Assembly (NCBI GenBank): GCA_025210375.1
Contig: JAOASB010000052.1
Location: 1-64,000 of the forward strand
DNA: 64,000 nt
Direction of reading: 5' to 3'
Source: Maledivibacter sp.
GTDB lineage: Bacteria > Bacillota > Clostridia > Peptostreptococcales > Caminicellaceae
Part shown: positions 50,394-58,785 of the stretch, piece by piece
How the letters are laid out: every line of letters begins with the position of its first letter
Numbering within the stretch: the stretch's first letter is position 1
Notes under the pieces: model-generated
The model's database searches: none
The model's input: only the letters and a program-made list of their open reading frames with translations
What the model was told of the DNA's origin: nothing
Position numbers and translations under genes: made by a program

Positions 50394-50621
50394 TTATGTA
50401 AGTAATTCATCAAGTCTATTCTTATCAAATCCAATGATTACTTCATCATCGACAAAGATAGCAGGAACCCCCATAATCTTCTTTTTAACCAATTCTTTTC
50501 TCGCTTGAGGGTCTGTCTGAACGTTCTTTTCCTCAAACTCAATATTATTTTGGGAAAGATACTCCTTCGCTGTATGGCAATGGGGGCATGTGTTACTAGT
50601 AAATATAACAACCTTTTTCAT
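50394..50621 (-). CDS. Glutaredoxin-like protein
   Basis: 75 residues, ATG after TAGGAGGTGTATTAA. Thioredoxin fold with the redox motif CPHC in IFTSNTCPHCHTAKEYLSQN, cis-proline in IMGVPAIFVDD and a GFDKNRLDELL end. The NrdH/YruB-type proteins of this size reduce disulfides or accept electrons from thioredoxin reductase. Not obviously tied to its sporulation neighbours. Confidence 0.9.
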   Translation of the reverse strand: MKKVVIFTSNTCPHCHTAKEYLSQNNIEFEEKNVQTDPQARKELVKKKIMGVPAIFVDDEVIIGFDKNRLDELLT

Positions 50622-50779
50622 TTAATACACCTCCTAAGGGTATTATTACCCATAAATTTTCTTTGAAAACATGTTTCCCAATATTATATGAAGAGATTTG
50701 TAATTAATTCATAAAATCAAGCCCAGGCATAAATAGTATTATATTGTACTTTAACCTTTATATATGGTGGAGGTAAGTC

Positions 50780-51775
50780 ATGAAGGATAGGATCAATGAG
50801 ATAGTCAAGGAATTTGGTTTGAAATTAATGAAGAAGGTACCCCGTAAAGATTATTATATTGTATATACCGATGAAGGTACTTTTTATCTGAAAAAAGTCG
50901 ATCTTAAGAAATCTCAAATACATTTTATACATAATGCAAAGGAATATTTAGTATATAGAGGTTTTAAGAATATAGATAGGTATGTGATGGCAAATAAAGT
51001 ACCCTATGTAAAAAAGGATAAGGATTATTATATTATGACGAAGCTTATAGGTGGAAGAAAGTATGATATTAATAATACTGAGGAGTTGAAAAAAGCTTCA
51101 ATGACCCTAGCCTCCCTACATAATGCATCAAGGGGTTATGTTCCTAGAAGGAGCAGTAAAATAATATCGAACATGGAAAAACTACAGAAAATTTATCTGG
51201 AAAAATGTGAAGATTACATATATATAAAGAGTCTTATAAAAATGAGGTCTGCTAAGGGCTTAGTAGATAATTTGTTTCTAGAAAATATAGATATGCTATA
51301 TGATATGGCTTTAGAATCCGTAAAAATGCTTCAAAAAAATGGTTACTTTGAGCTTTGCCAAAGGGAGGCATTAGAAAGATATATTTGCCATAATAATTAT
51401 AATCATAACAATATCATTATAGATAAAAATGAAGAATTTAATGTAATAAATTTTGATAGATGTAGATTTGAATTGAGGTGCTTTGATATAGCTAGATTTA
51501 TGGTGGATGTAATGGACAGGACTAAATGGGAATTTGATACTGTATTAGCCATACTAAAGGCCTATGATAGTATAAGGAGCTTGGATAAAAGAGAATATAA
51601 GATAATGATCTCCTTCCTACAATTTCCCCAAGCTATTTGGGAAATAGCAACTAAATATTATTATGAAGAATACGATCTATCTAGGGATAGATATTATAAG
51701 GCATTAAAGGATAAAATAGAAAAACTGCCATATAAGCTTGGGGTTTTGAATAAATATAAAAATGAGTTTCTTTAA
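50780..51775 (+). CDS. CotS-family spore coat protein (kinase-like fold)
   Basis: 331 residues, ATG after TGGTGGAGGTAAGTC. Aminoglycoside phosphotransferase-like fold of the CotS/CotI/YutH type: EGTFYLKKVDLKKSQIHFIH in the N lobe, YYIMTKLIGGRKYDINNTEE, the catalytic-loop equivalent CHNNYNHNNIIIDKNEEFNV and INFDRCRFELRCFDIARFM. The HGD-type loop is altered to HNNYNHNNI, keeping the Asn but with Asn where the catalytic Asp normally sits, so activity is doubtful. Related proteins are deposited in the spore coat. The neighbours are sporulation genes. Confidence 0.82.
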   Translation: MKDRINEIVKEFGLKLMKKVPRKDYYIVYTDEGTFYLKKVDLKKSQIHFIHNAKEYLVYRGFKNIDRYVMANKVPYVKKDKDYYIMTKLIGGRKYDINNTEELKKASMTLASLHNASRGYVPRRSSKIISNMEKLQKIYLEKCEDYIYIKSLIKMRSAKGLVDNLFLENIDMLYDMALESVKMLQKNGYFELCQREALERYICHNNYNHNNIIIDKNEEFNVINFDRCRFELRCFDIARFMVDVMDRTKWEFDTVLAILKAYDSIRSLDKREYKIMISFLQFPQAIWEIATKYYYEEYDLSRDRYYKALKDKIEKLPYKLGVLNKYKNEFL

Positions 51776-51819
51776 GGCATATGGAAAAATGAACAAATTA
51801 GGTTACCAAATATAGAGAT

Positions 51820-52611
51820 TTACCCTAAACTATCTATAACCAGCTTTAATATATCAAAACGCCTATTTTTGTGATAGCCCAAAAAGGTTTTGCCATCAAA
51901 GCCTCTTTGATTGGTATTGCCCCTATATAAGGATGAAGCTTCTATGCAGTCGCCAATGATTGTTTTAGCTATTTGTAAAGCATGGAATTCATCCTTTATT
52001 GTTGATTGGAGCATATAATCAGGAATTTTAGTAGTAACCTTGATATTTAGATTGTTTTTAACTGCTAAAGCCAATACTGTGGGAGGAATTGCAAGGTTTT
52101 CAAATCCGATCCTATCAATAAGTTCTTTGGATATACCGTGGGGGCCGTGGCTTGGGGTAGCATAACGGATTTTATCATAGACTCCCAGTTCAAGATTCAA
52201 TTGACGTCTAAAGGATAATTGTACTTTGGCCATATGACTGTTGCCATTTGTTTGATGGTAGCAATCCGTTAGGGCTAAATCAATATTATTGTAGGACAAA
52301 TCATTAATTATTTCGTCTATATTAGAGGCTATATTTCCCATCATATCCCCATCTACAAAAATGAAGCCAGTCGCCCCTAGATTATAGGCAAAATAAGCCC
52401 CTATAGCCCTTGGAATATCTAATCCAAGGGCCTTGTTAAAGCAATATACAAGTATTCTATCATTATCTATATTAGAAACCTTTTCAAGGGTGTTATCCAT
52501 GGAGCCATTAATCAAAACTAAAATTCTATCTGTTTTAGTTTTGAGAAGCATGTCTAGGGTTTTATCAATTCTTTTTCCTTCATCCCTGGCAGGGACAATC
52601 GTATAGATCAT
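51820..52611 (-). CDS. Family 2 glycosyltransferase
   Basis: 263 residues. GT-A fold: YTIVPARDEGKRIDKTLDML at the start, VLINGSMDNTLEKV, the DxD motif region FIFVDGDMMGNIASNIDEII and a later SHGPHGISKELIDRIGFENL. Carries no membrane segment. The gene diverges from yabG. A transferase next to late sporulation genes may decorate the spore surface, but the acceptor is unknown. Confidence 0.82.
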   Translation of the reverse strand: MIYTIVPARDEGKRIDKTLDMLLKTKTDRILVLINGSMDNTLEKVSNIDNDRILVYCFNKALGLDIPRAIGAYFAYNLGATGFIFVDGDMMGNIASNIDEIINDLSYNNIDLALTDCYHQTNGNSHMAKVQLSFRRQLNLELGVYDKIRYATPSHGPHGISKELIDRIGFENLAIPPTVLALAVKNNLNIKVTTKIPDYMLQSTIKDEFHALQIAKTIIGDCIEASSLYRGNTNQRGFDGKTFLGYHKNRRFDILKLVIDSLG

Positions 52612-52685
52612 TTTATCACCACCGTTAGTTCAACTTAGCACTCTATATTATATTCTACGCAGTATACATTTTTAAGTGACTATGC

Positions 52686-52713
52686 ACCGAAACCTTTGAA
52701 AATTCATACTATA
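52686..52713 (+). promoter_or_regulatory. Sigma-K-type promoter of yabG
   Basis: ACC (52686-52688), 16-base spacer, CATACTATA (52705-52713): agrees with AC-N16-CATANNNTA. B. subtilis yabG is known to be transcribed by sigma-K RNA polymerase. The same transcript would run on into the recombinase genes. Confidence 0.78.
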
Positions 52714-52800
52714 TAATACGGTAGTTTATAATTATATCTGGGTTATTCGTTACAAAGATTTGGATCTCCTATGAATAATCATGGATACAGGAGGATTTTA

Positions 52801-53523
52801 ATGACTAGGCTAAGTGTAGGCGATATAGTAGCGAGAAAATCATATGACTATGATATTTTGTTCAAGGTTACAGATATAGTCGTTGATTCAAATAATAAGA
52901 GGACTTTTATCCTTAAGGGAACCAATCTTAGAATTATTGCAGATTCCCCAGAGGGTGATTTGATAAAGGTTCCATTTAATAAAGTAGATCAGTTTAATAA
53001 AACATACAAAAAAAGGATTAATCAGATAGTGAAAAACATCTTAGTAGAAAGAAAGGAAAATTACTATAGAAGCTTAACGAGAAATATTACTGAACACTCA
53101 AGGGAAAGTAACCATTTTGGCAGACCCGGTAAGGTTTTACATTTAGATGGTGATGGAGAGTATATAGATGTGTGTTTGAAGGTATATGATCAACTGGATA
53201 TAGAGGCAATGGGAAAAATCATACCTGAAACTGAACAGCCCAAGGTAGTAAGTAAGATGCTTAAGGAATTTAATCCTGATATATTAATTTTGACAGGTCA
53301 TGACAGCATACTAAAAGGAGAAGATGATTTTACTGACATAGAGAATTATAGGCATTCAAAATATTTTGTAGAAAGCGTTAAGGAAGCTAGGAAATATGAA
53401 TCAAGCATGGATGAACTCGTGATTTTCGCAGGAGCCTGCCAATCTTTATTTGAAGCAATAATTGAAGCAGGAGCAAACTTTGCCAGCTCACCCCATAGAA
53501 CACTAATCCAGTGTAGAGTGTAG
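52801..53523 (+). pseudogene. yabG: Sporulation peptidase YabG, 5' part, interrupted by an element
   Basis: 240 residues from ATG 52801 (ribosome site ACAGGAGGATTTTA; the in-frame start at 52771 lies upstream of it). RLSVGDIVARKSYDYDILFK at the start, VLHLDGDGEYIDVCLKVYDQ, PDILILTGHDSILKGEDDFT, ELVIFAGACQSLFEAIIEAG and NFASSPHRTLIQCRV then a stop. B. subtilis YabG is about 290 residues and continues after SSPxR with a further ~55. The missing part is found in frame at 57113-57289. YabG processes spore-coat proteins (SpoIVA, SafA and others) late in the mother cell. So this is a split gene, not a decayed one. Confidence 0.93.
53502..53520 (+). other. Left attachment site (attL) of the yabG element
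   Basis: Core ACTAATCCA (53502-53510) followed inside the element by AGTGTAGAGTG (53510-53520). That arm is the inverted partner of the arm at the other end: the joined circle would have CACTCCATACT-AATCC-AGTGTAGAGTG, with 9 of 11 arm positions symmetric. Confidence 0.85.
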
Positions 53524-53538
53524 AAAGGAGGTATTTCC

Positions 53539-53649
53539 TTGGAAACAACCAATAAAAAAGTTGAATTTTATTATTATGATGAGGATAGGAGCTTTGAGGA
53601 AGCTTTGCTGGAATTGGTCATTATCAAGATAATTAGTGAAATGAGGTGA
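53539..53649 (+). CDS. 36-residue ORF before the recombinase
   Basis: TTG start behind AAAGGAGGTATTTCC. Sequence METTNKKVEFYYYDEDRSFE then EALLELVIIKIISEMR. Acidic and amphipathic helical. Ends 7 bases before the recombinase start, so the two are translated from one message. Short ORFs in this place are common before large serine recombinases; it might act as a directionality or leader peptide. The function is unknown. Confidence 0.6.
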   Translation: METTNKKVEFYYYDEDRSFEEALLELVIIKIISEMR

Positions 53650-53656
53650 TATTGTT

Positions 53657-55111
53657 TTGAGATGTGCTGTATATGTAAGGGTTTCCACGGAAATGTGGAC
53701 TCAAAAGAGTAGTATAGCACATCAGAAGAATTTTTTTGAAAGATACATAGGAGAAAGGGGCTGGGAGCTTTACAGGATTTATGAGGATATTGAAAGTGGC
53801 ATGTGGGTAGAAAAAAGAGATGGACTGCGGAAATTGATAGAGGATAGTGAAAAAGGACTTTTTAATATATTACTTACTAAAAGCATATCTAGATTCGCTA
53901 GAAATACTTTAGAGGGACTAAAATATATAAGAGAATTAAAGGAAAGAAATATAAGATTCATTACCATAGAGGATGCCTTTGATTCCTTTGAATACGATGA
54001 ATTTATGTTCACCCTACTACTATCCATGGCTCAAAAAGAATCGGAAAAGATCAGTGAGCGTATAAGGTTTGGCAAAAAACAACGTGCCAGTAAAGGATTT
54101 TATAATGGAAGCAATGCTCCCTATGGTTACAAAAAAGAGGGGAAGGATACATTGGTGTCAGCAGAGGACATAACGACAGAGGTAGTAAAAAAGATATTTA
54201 GTATGTATATTCATGGATCGGGACTATATAAAATAGCTAAGTATCTGAACCATCAAGCATATCCAACCCCTAGTATGTCAGCGGGTAAAGCTAATAGTAA
54301 CAATGTATGGCATCAAAGCACCATAAAAAACATACTTACAAATGAAATTTATATAGGTAATATGGTACAAAATAAGAGTAAGACAAAGGATCTACTGGGG
54401 GGAATAAGGGAAGAAAATCTAGAAGATGAATATATAAGAGTTGATAATACCCACCAGGCTATAATAGATAAAAATACCTTTCATTTAGTCCAAAGGACCT
54501 TAAAGGAAAAAGCCCAAAAAAGAACACCATGTACGAAGCACCTATTCACCAATGTATTATATTGTGGAGAATGTGGTAGTAAGCTTCACTATAAAAAAAA
54601 TAGAAACTCATATATATGTGGCAGATTAAATAAAATGGGTAAAAGCTACTGCAAAGGCTGCCATGTTAATGAAGGAGAAGTAAAAGAAGCAATTGAAAAA
54701 CATTTGATGGAGCTTATTTATAGGGATATAGATTTAGTTAGATTTAACAAAGATATTAAGAAGGAAATAGAAAAAAACCAAAACAGCGATGATATAAGGC
54801 TTATTGAGAAAGCCATAAAAAATTTATTTAAAAGGAAAATCAGGCTTTTAGATATATGCCTAGAGGGATTGATATCAAAGGAAGAATATAACATAAAAAA
54901 AACATCGTTGAATAGCCAGCTAGAGCTTTTACAAAACAAGAAAAAAAGGGTAGAATTAGAACTGTTGGGCAGTGGACAAAGGAACATAAACAGCTATAAT
55001 CAATTGTACCAATATATAGAATTAGATAATATAGTCATAAGCAAGCTTATCAAAAAAATAATTGTTTATAATGATAATAGAATCCAAGTGTTTTATAATT
55101 TTTTTGGATAA
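53657..55111 (+). CDS. Large serine recombinase of the yabG element
   Basis: 484 residues, TTG start behind ATGAGGTGATA. Resolvase domain: MRCAVYVRVSTEMWTQKSSI with catalytic Ser10, ISRFARNTLEGLKYIRELKE (Arg residues of the active site), and MAQKESEKISERIRFGKKQR leading to the E helix. Recombinase domain: APYGYKKEG and AYPTPSMSAGKANSNNVWHQ. A zinc ribbon (CGECGSKL, then CGRLNKMGKSYCKGC, ~301-345) and a coiled coil (~370-440) follow. Same size class as SpoIVCA, which excises skin. It is the only recombinase here and is the obvious agent of excision. Confidence 0.95.
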   Translation: MRCAVYVRVSTEMWTQKSSIAHQKNFFERYIGERGWELYRIYEDIESGMWVEKRDGLRKLIEDSEKGLFNILLTKSISRFARNTLEGLKYIRELKERNIRFITIEDAFDSFEYDEFMFTLLLSMAQKESEKISERIRFGKKQRASKGFYNGSNAPYGYKKEGKDTLVSAEDITTEVVKKIFSMYIHGSGLYKIAKYLNHQAYPTPSMSAGKANSNNVWHQSTIKNILTNEIYIGNMVQNKSKTKDLLGGIREENLEDEYIRVDNTHQAIIDKNTFHLVQRTLKEKAQKRTPCTKHLFTNVLYCGECGSKLHYKKNRNSYICGRLNKMGKSYCKGCHVNEGEVKEAIEKHLMELIYRDIDLVRFNKDIKKEIEKNQNSDDIRLIEKAIKNLFKRKIRLLDICLEGLISKEEYNIKKTSLNSQLELLQNKKKRVELELLGSGQRNINSYNQLYQYIELDNIVISKLIKKIIVYNDNRIQVFYNFFG

Positions 55112-55194
55112 AAGGGTTATAGGTTGAAGACTATTAAGGATTTGACCTAAATCCTAGAACCTGTAACTTAGAACTATAAAAAACGGAGGTCAAT

Positions 55195-55869
55195 ATGAGG
55201 CTATACAGAAGAAAAATATTAAGTTCAGTGAGATTTGCCAAGGCAAACAATTTATTTGAAAATTTAAATTCTGTTTATGAAACAATTTCATCGGGGAAAT
55301 GTGAACATTGTAATAGTTGTTGCATGGAGGATGTAAATGCTAATTATATAGAGTTTTTAAATATATATGATTATTTGAAAAAAAATAACCTGTATAAGGC
55401 ATATAAAGGGGATATTCTGAAATATTACTTTACCAGGCTCTACAGAAATAGCCCCTGTCCATTTTTACAAAAGGGAAAATGTGGAATATACCCAGTTAGA
55501 CCGCTGCCATGCAGGATATTCGGGCATCTATCAAAATCAGACTATGAAAAAAACTATGAAGCTGTACTTGAGCAAAATAAAGATGCCAGGGAATATTTTA
55601 AAAAAAGGTATTCCGTAGGATTACCAGAGGAAGTAGTAAACTATAAAATACCCTATTGCAATGAATTTATAAAGAAGAAGGATATGAGCCTGGAGGAAGG
55701 TAGGGATTTATTTAATAGGGTCTTTGTATTAGACACAGCCTTTTTAAATGAAAAGCTATTGAATCCAACATTTTTAAATACATCATTAGCAGGATGGTTT
55801 GCTTATCTAGAGTTTGGGAAATTAAGATCGGGTAAATTAAGGATACAGCTTGCCAAGGGAACAATATAA
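55195..55869 (+). CDS. YkgJ-type CxxCxxCC zinc/iron cluster protein
   Basis: 224 residues, ATG after ACGGAGGTCAAT. The cysteine motif GKCEHCNSCCMEDVNANY and a later CPFLQKGKCGIYPVRPLPCR are the signature of the YkgJ family (metal-binding, often iron-sulfur). Function not established in this family. As cargo of the yabG element it has no obvious role in excision. The GRIFGH-type tail (RPLPCRIFGH) is typical. Confidence 0.85.
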   Translation: MRLYRRKILSSVRFAKANNLFENLNSVYETISSGKCEHCNSCCMEDVNANYIEFLNIYDYLKKNNLYKAYKGDILKYYFTRLYRNSPCPFLQKGKCGIYPVRPLPCRIFGHLSKSDYEKNYEAVLEQNKDAREYFKKRYSVGLPEEVVNYKIPYCNEFIKKKDMSLEEGRDLFNRVFVLDTAFLNEKLLNPTFLNTSLAGWFAYLEFGKLRSGKLRIQLAKGTI

Positions 55870-55935
55870 ATTTCAAAATAAAGGGGAGCTACCCCAATGG
55901 ATTTTCATTTGAGACACTCCCCTTAGTCATATTCA

Positions 55936-56748
55936 TTACTCAATAGTCATTCCATAGAATATTTCTGTCATTTCTTTGTTTAACCTTTCCCAAATACTTT
56001 CTTTTTGTTCATGGGACAGGTTCTCTTCATCTAGTTCAAAGAGATAATTATCAAGAATAATTTCCTTTAATTTCATTTTTGTATGGAAAATATTGGATTG
56101 ATATATATTCATATCTATTAAATTATACTTATCTACTGTTTCCTTGGAAATAAAGTTTTGTATTGAATTAATCTTATGATCTATAAAATGTTTTTCCCCC
56201 TCAACATCCCTAGTAAAGCCCCTGACCCTATAATCTATTGTGATTATATCTGAATCGAAGCTGCCTATGAGATAGTTTAAGGCGTTTAAAGGAGAGATAG
56301 TTCCACAGGTAGAGACATCTATGTCGACCCTGAAGGTACTTATTTCATTTTGAGGATGACTTTCAGGATACGTATGGACTGTAACATGGCTTTTATCTAA
56401 ATGGCCTACAATATTTTGCCGAGTTGGAGTTATGATTCCCCTATTACAAGATGGGTCAAGCACGTATAATGGTACTTCCTCTTCGGAAATCAATAAAGTT
56501 ACACTTGCACCCTGGGGATCATAATCCTGCTTTGCTACATTTAAAACACTTGCTCCGATTGTTTCCGTAACTTGTGTTAGAATATTTGTTAATCTTTCAG
56601 AATTATATTGTTCATCGATATATTCTATATATCTCTTTCTGTCTTCTTCGGTTTTTGTGTAACAAATATCATAGATATTAAAGCTCAAGGTTTTAGTTAG
56701 GTTATTAAAACCATACAGCTTTAACTTGTTATTAATTATTTTTGCCAA
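55936..56748 (-). CDS. speD: S-adenosylmethionine decarboxylase, E. coli type
   Basis: 270 residues on the minus strand. Very like E. coli SpeD: LYGFNNLTKTLSFNIYDICY at the start, LDKSHVTVHTYPESHP with the self-cleavage site before Ser in DKSH (processing gives the pyruvoyl group), STFRVDIDVSTCGTISPLNA and TIDYRVRGFTRDVEGEKHFI. It makes decarboxylated SAM for spermidine. Opposite orientation to the recombinase. The rest of the spermidine pathway is not in the window. A hairpin (AAGGGGAG / CTCCCCTT, 55880-55923) separates it from the YkgJ gene. Confidence 0.93.
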   Translation of the reverse strand: MAKIINNKLKLYGFNNLTKTLSFNIYDICYTKTEEDRKRYIEYIDEQYNSERLTNILTQVTETIGASVLNVAKQDYDPQGASVTLLISEEEVPLYVLDPSCNRGIITPTRQNIVGHLDKSHVTVHTYPESHPQNEISTFRVDIDVSTCGTISPLNALNYLIGSFDSDIITIDYRVRGFTRDVEGEKHFIDHKINSIQNFISKETVDKYNLIDMNIYQSNIFHTKMKLKEIILDNYLFELDEENLSHEQKESIWERLNKEMTEIFYGMTIE

Positions 56749-57111
56749 TTACCATTCCCCTTTTCCAATTAGTATTTCAAGAAGATTATATACCGTTCAT
56801 AGCTAATGTCAAGTTATAAAATTTTCTAATGTCGAAGAATGTAGAAAGAATATAATGCTGAAATTATAAAAAAATAACAGGCTACATGGAAGACGTTTAT
56901 AAATACAAAAGATTTATTGAGATTTCTATAGTATCTATGCTTACCAATCCCTAGGAAAATATGTTTACTTAAATCCGATTTTTTAAATAAAAATTTAATT
57001 TTTGAATTGCTTTAAACTCAAAAGAATGACCAAAGCCTTAGAACTTATCACTTAAAACTTATATCTGCAAATGCGTCCTTAGACGTATTTATCCTACACT
57101 CACCACTCCAT
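56749..57111. other. Gene-free right end of the yabG element
   Basis: 363 bp with no ORF: the speD promoter region (minus strand), AT-rich DNA and a run of CTTAGAACTTATCACTTAAA type found elsewhere between genes. Near its end CTACACTC (57094-57101) pairs with GAGTGTAG (53516-53523) of the left end. Confidence 0.7.
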
Positions 57112-57120
57112 ACTAATCCA
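57104..57120 (+). other. Right attachment site (attR) of the yabG element
   Basis: CACTCCATACT (57104-57114) then AATCC, overlapping the core ACTAATCCA (57112-57120). Beyond 57120 the sequence is yabG. Confidence 0.85.
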
Positions 57121-57289
57121 CTGCTTAGACCCTGTTTTTATAAGCCAAAAAATTGCTTATACAAGTGTTGACAGATTTGTATCCATAGAAGAAATACTGG
57201 AAAACACCATAACAGGAGTCAAAGGAATAGGAGGATTTCAAACCAGGGGTAAATATAGAAAAGGATTGCCAAAATCTCCCTATCAATAA
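57113..57289 (+). pseudogene. yabG: YabG 3' part (displaced by the element)
   Basis: 58 sense codons plus a stop, without a start codon: LIHCLDPVFISQKIAYTS, then VDRFVSIEEILENTITGVKG, IGGFQTRGKYRKGLPKSPYQ. This is the C-terminal segment of YabG, where family members read on from SSPxR with ...LIHALDPV... and end in a GIGG-x-x-TRG-type block. Fusing it to codon 234 of the 5' part gives 292 residues (B. subtilis: about 290). In the unexcised state it is not translated on its own. Confidence 0.93.
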
Positions 57290-57345
57290 ATGGGGATATA
57301 GTATTACTAAGGAATGGAGGTAAAAACTTGAAGGAGGTTTAAACT

Positions 57346-58785
57346 TTGAACAACGGTGAAAATTTTATATCGATAAAGGTATACGATGAAAAAGCTGATG
57401 CTTTAATAAATAGATCAATGGATGAGCTAATACCTGAATTGGTGGCAGCTCAGATTAATATAGATTTTGAATTCGAGGCTATTAAGTCTCAAACTATAAT
57501 AGTGAGAACAGCCCTTATTAGAAAATCAAAGGTTTTTGGAGGCAAGGGCTGTAGTAAACACAAGGAAGCCGACTTTTGCCTAGATGGCCATTGCGGTGGT
57601 TGGATATCTAAGAAAGACCTAAGGAAAAAATGGGGAGAAAATTTCCAAGGAAATTGGGAAAAACTTTTAAAAGCAAGGGAAGAAACAAAGCATTTAATAA
57701 TGACCTTTAAAAACAAAGTAATAGACCCTAAATTTCATGCTGTATGTGGTGGCTCAACAGAAAATTCAGAGGATGTAGATGATTGCAATATTGTTTATTT
57801 AAGAAAGGTGCTATGTGATTACTGCAAGAATTCACCCTGTTGGAGCAACTTTAAAGAATTGACCACCGATGAAATAGAAGAAAAATTCGATGTAAAATTT
57901 AACAGATCATCGCCCTTGGAAGGCTCCAATATTCAAGGAATCATCGAGGGTATTGAAAGGGATGATGATGGTAGAGTCAAGAAAATAAAGGTAGGAGACA
58001 AAGTATTAAAGGGAACGGAGTTCTGTGAGTGGTTAGGTCTTGATTCCACAAGATTTGGCTGGAAGCCTACGGTTATAAGGTTTGAAACTAGGGGAAAAGG
58101 CCATGGACTTGGACTATGTCAGTATGGAGCTAATGAAATGGCAAAACAAGGTAAAAAAGTAGAGGAAATCTTGAAATATTATTATACTGGAATAAATATA
58201 AAGACCTATGAAAAACCCGATAAGGATAGACCGATAAACAATAAAGTTATCGTAATCGATGCAGGACATGGTGGAAAAGAGAATGTTGGAGTAATTGGTC
58301 AGCAGAATCTAATGGAAAAGGACATAACTCTTTCCATAGCAGGGGAGCTAAAGAAGGAATTAGAGGATTTAGGAGCTAAGGTTGTATTGACTAGGGAAGA
58401 GGATGTATATGTATCCTTGAGTCGTAGAGCCAAAATAGCAAATGAAATCAGACCGAATTTTTTCATTAGCATTCATATGAATTCCTTCACAAATTCCACT
58501 ATCTCCGGTATAGAGATATATCACTATAGGGGAGATAAAGAAGGAGAGGTCATGTCGAACTTTATAATAAACAAAATGTCCCAAGAGCTTGGAGGGGTTA
58601 ATAGGGGAGTCAAAATATCTGATTTTTACTTATTAAAAACAGTAACAACAAGTGCAATACACATAGAAGTAGAGTATTTAACTAACCTAGAGGAAGAGAA
58701 AAAGTTTTTTAATAATGATTATATAAAAAGGATTGCTACAGCTATAGCAGATGGAATAACCGAGTACTATAGATACCAAGTATGA
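57346..58785 (+). CDS. SpoIID / N-acetylmuramoyl-L-alanine amidase fusion
   Basis: 479 residues, TTG start behind GAAGGAGGTTTAAACT. Residues ~1-285 are SpoIID-like (lytic transglycosylase): ELVAAQINIDFEFEAIKSQT, HAVCGGSTENSEDVDDCNIV and the RFETRGKGHGLGLCQYGANE end, with a cysteine-rich insertion (CSKHKEADFC, CDYCKNSPCW). Residues ~296-479 are amidase_3: VIVIDAGHGGKENVGVIGQQ, LTREEDVYVSLSRRAKIANE, FFISIHMNSFTNSTISGIEI and the HIEVEYLTNLEEEKKF end with the second catalytic Glu. In B. subtilis SpoIID and the amidase SpoIIP are separate proteins of the engulfment machinery. No signal peptide is seen, so an export route is unclear. Confidence 0.88.
   Translation: MNNGENFISIKVYDEKADALINRSMDELIPELVAAQINIDFEFEAIKSQTIIVRTALIRKSKVFGGKGCSKHKEADFCLDGHCGGWISKKDLRKKWGENFQGNWEKLLKAREETKHLIMTFKNKVIDPKFHAVCGGSTENSEDVDDCNIVYLRKVLCDYCKNSPCWSNFKELTTDEIEEKFDVKFNRSSPLEGSNIQGIIEGIERDDDGRVKKIKVGDKVLKGTEFCEWLGLDSTRFGWKPTVIRFETRGKGHGLGLCQYGANEMAKQGKKVEEILKYYYTGINIKTYEKPDKDRPINNKVIVIDAGHGGKENVGVIGQQNLMEKDITLSIAGELKKELEDLGAKVVLTREEDVYVSLSRRAKIANEIRPNFFISIHMNSFTNSTISGIEIYHYRGDKEGEVMSNFIINKMSQELGGVNRGVKISDFYLLKTVTTSAIHIEVEYLTNLEEEKKFFNNDYIKRIATAIADGITEYYRYQV

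Larger units (their letters stand above)
53502..57120. mobile_element. yabG-intervening element (serine recombinase type), 3,610 bp
   Basis: Two direct copies of ACTAATCCA (53502-53510 and 57112-57120) bound 3,610 bp that carry a short ORF, a large serine recombinase, a CxxC protein and speD. Removing one repeat plus the insert joins ...CTA ATC CA to C TGC TTA GAC CCT and restores YabG as ...SPHRTLIH-CLDPVFISQK..., 292 codons in frame. Neither yabG half has another mutation. The organisation is that of skin in sigK and of other sporulation-gene intervening elements. Excision in the mother cell is inferred; the sequence alone does not show it occurring. Confidence 0.93.

Noticed and set aside
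52611..52680. Sigma-K-like promoter for the glycosyltransferase gene
   Set aside because: An AATATAATA-type -10 exists on the minus strand, but no ACA occurs 16 bases upstream.
52801..53523. yabG as an ordinary pseudogene
   Set aside because: The missing 3' part is present in frame 3.6 kb away, with the same 9-bp core at both breaks and no other lesions in either part.
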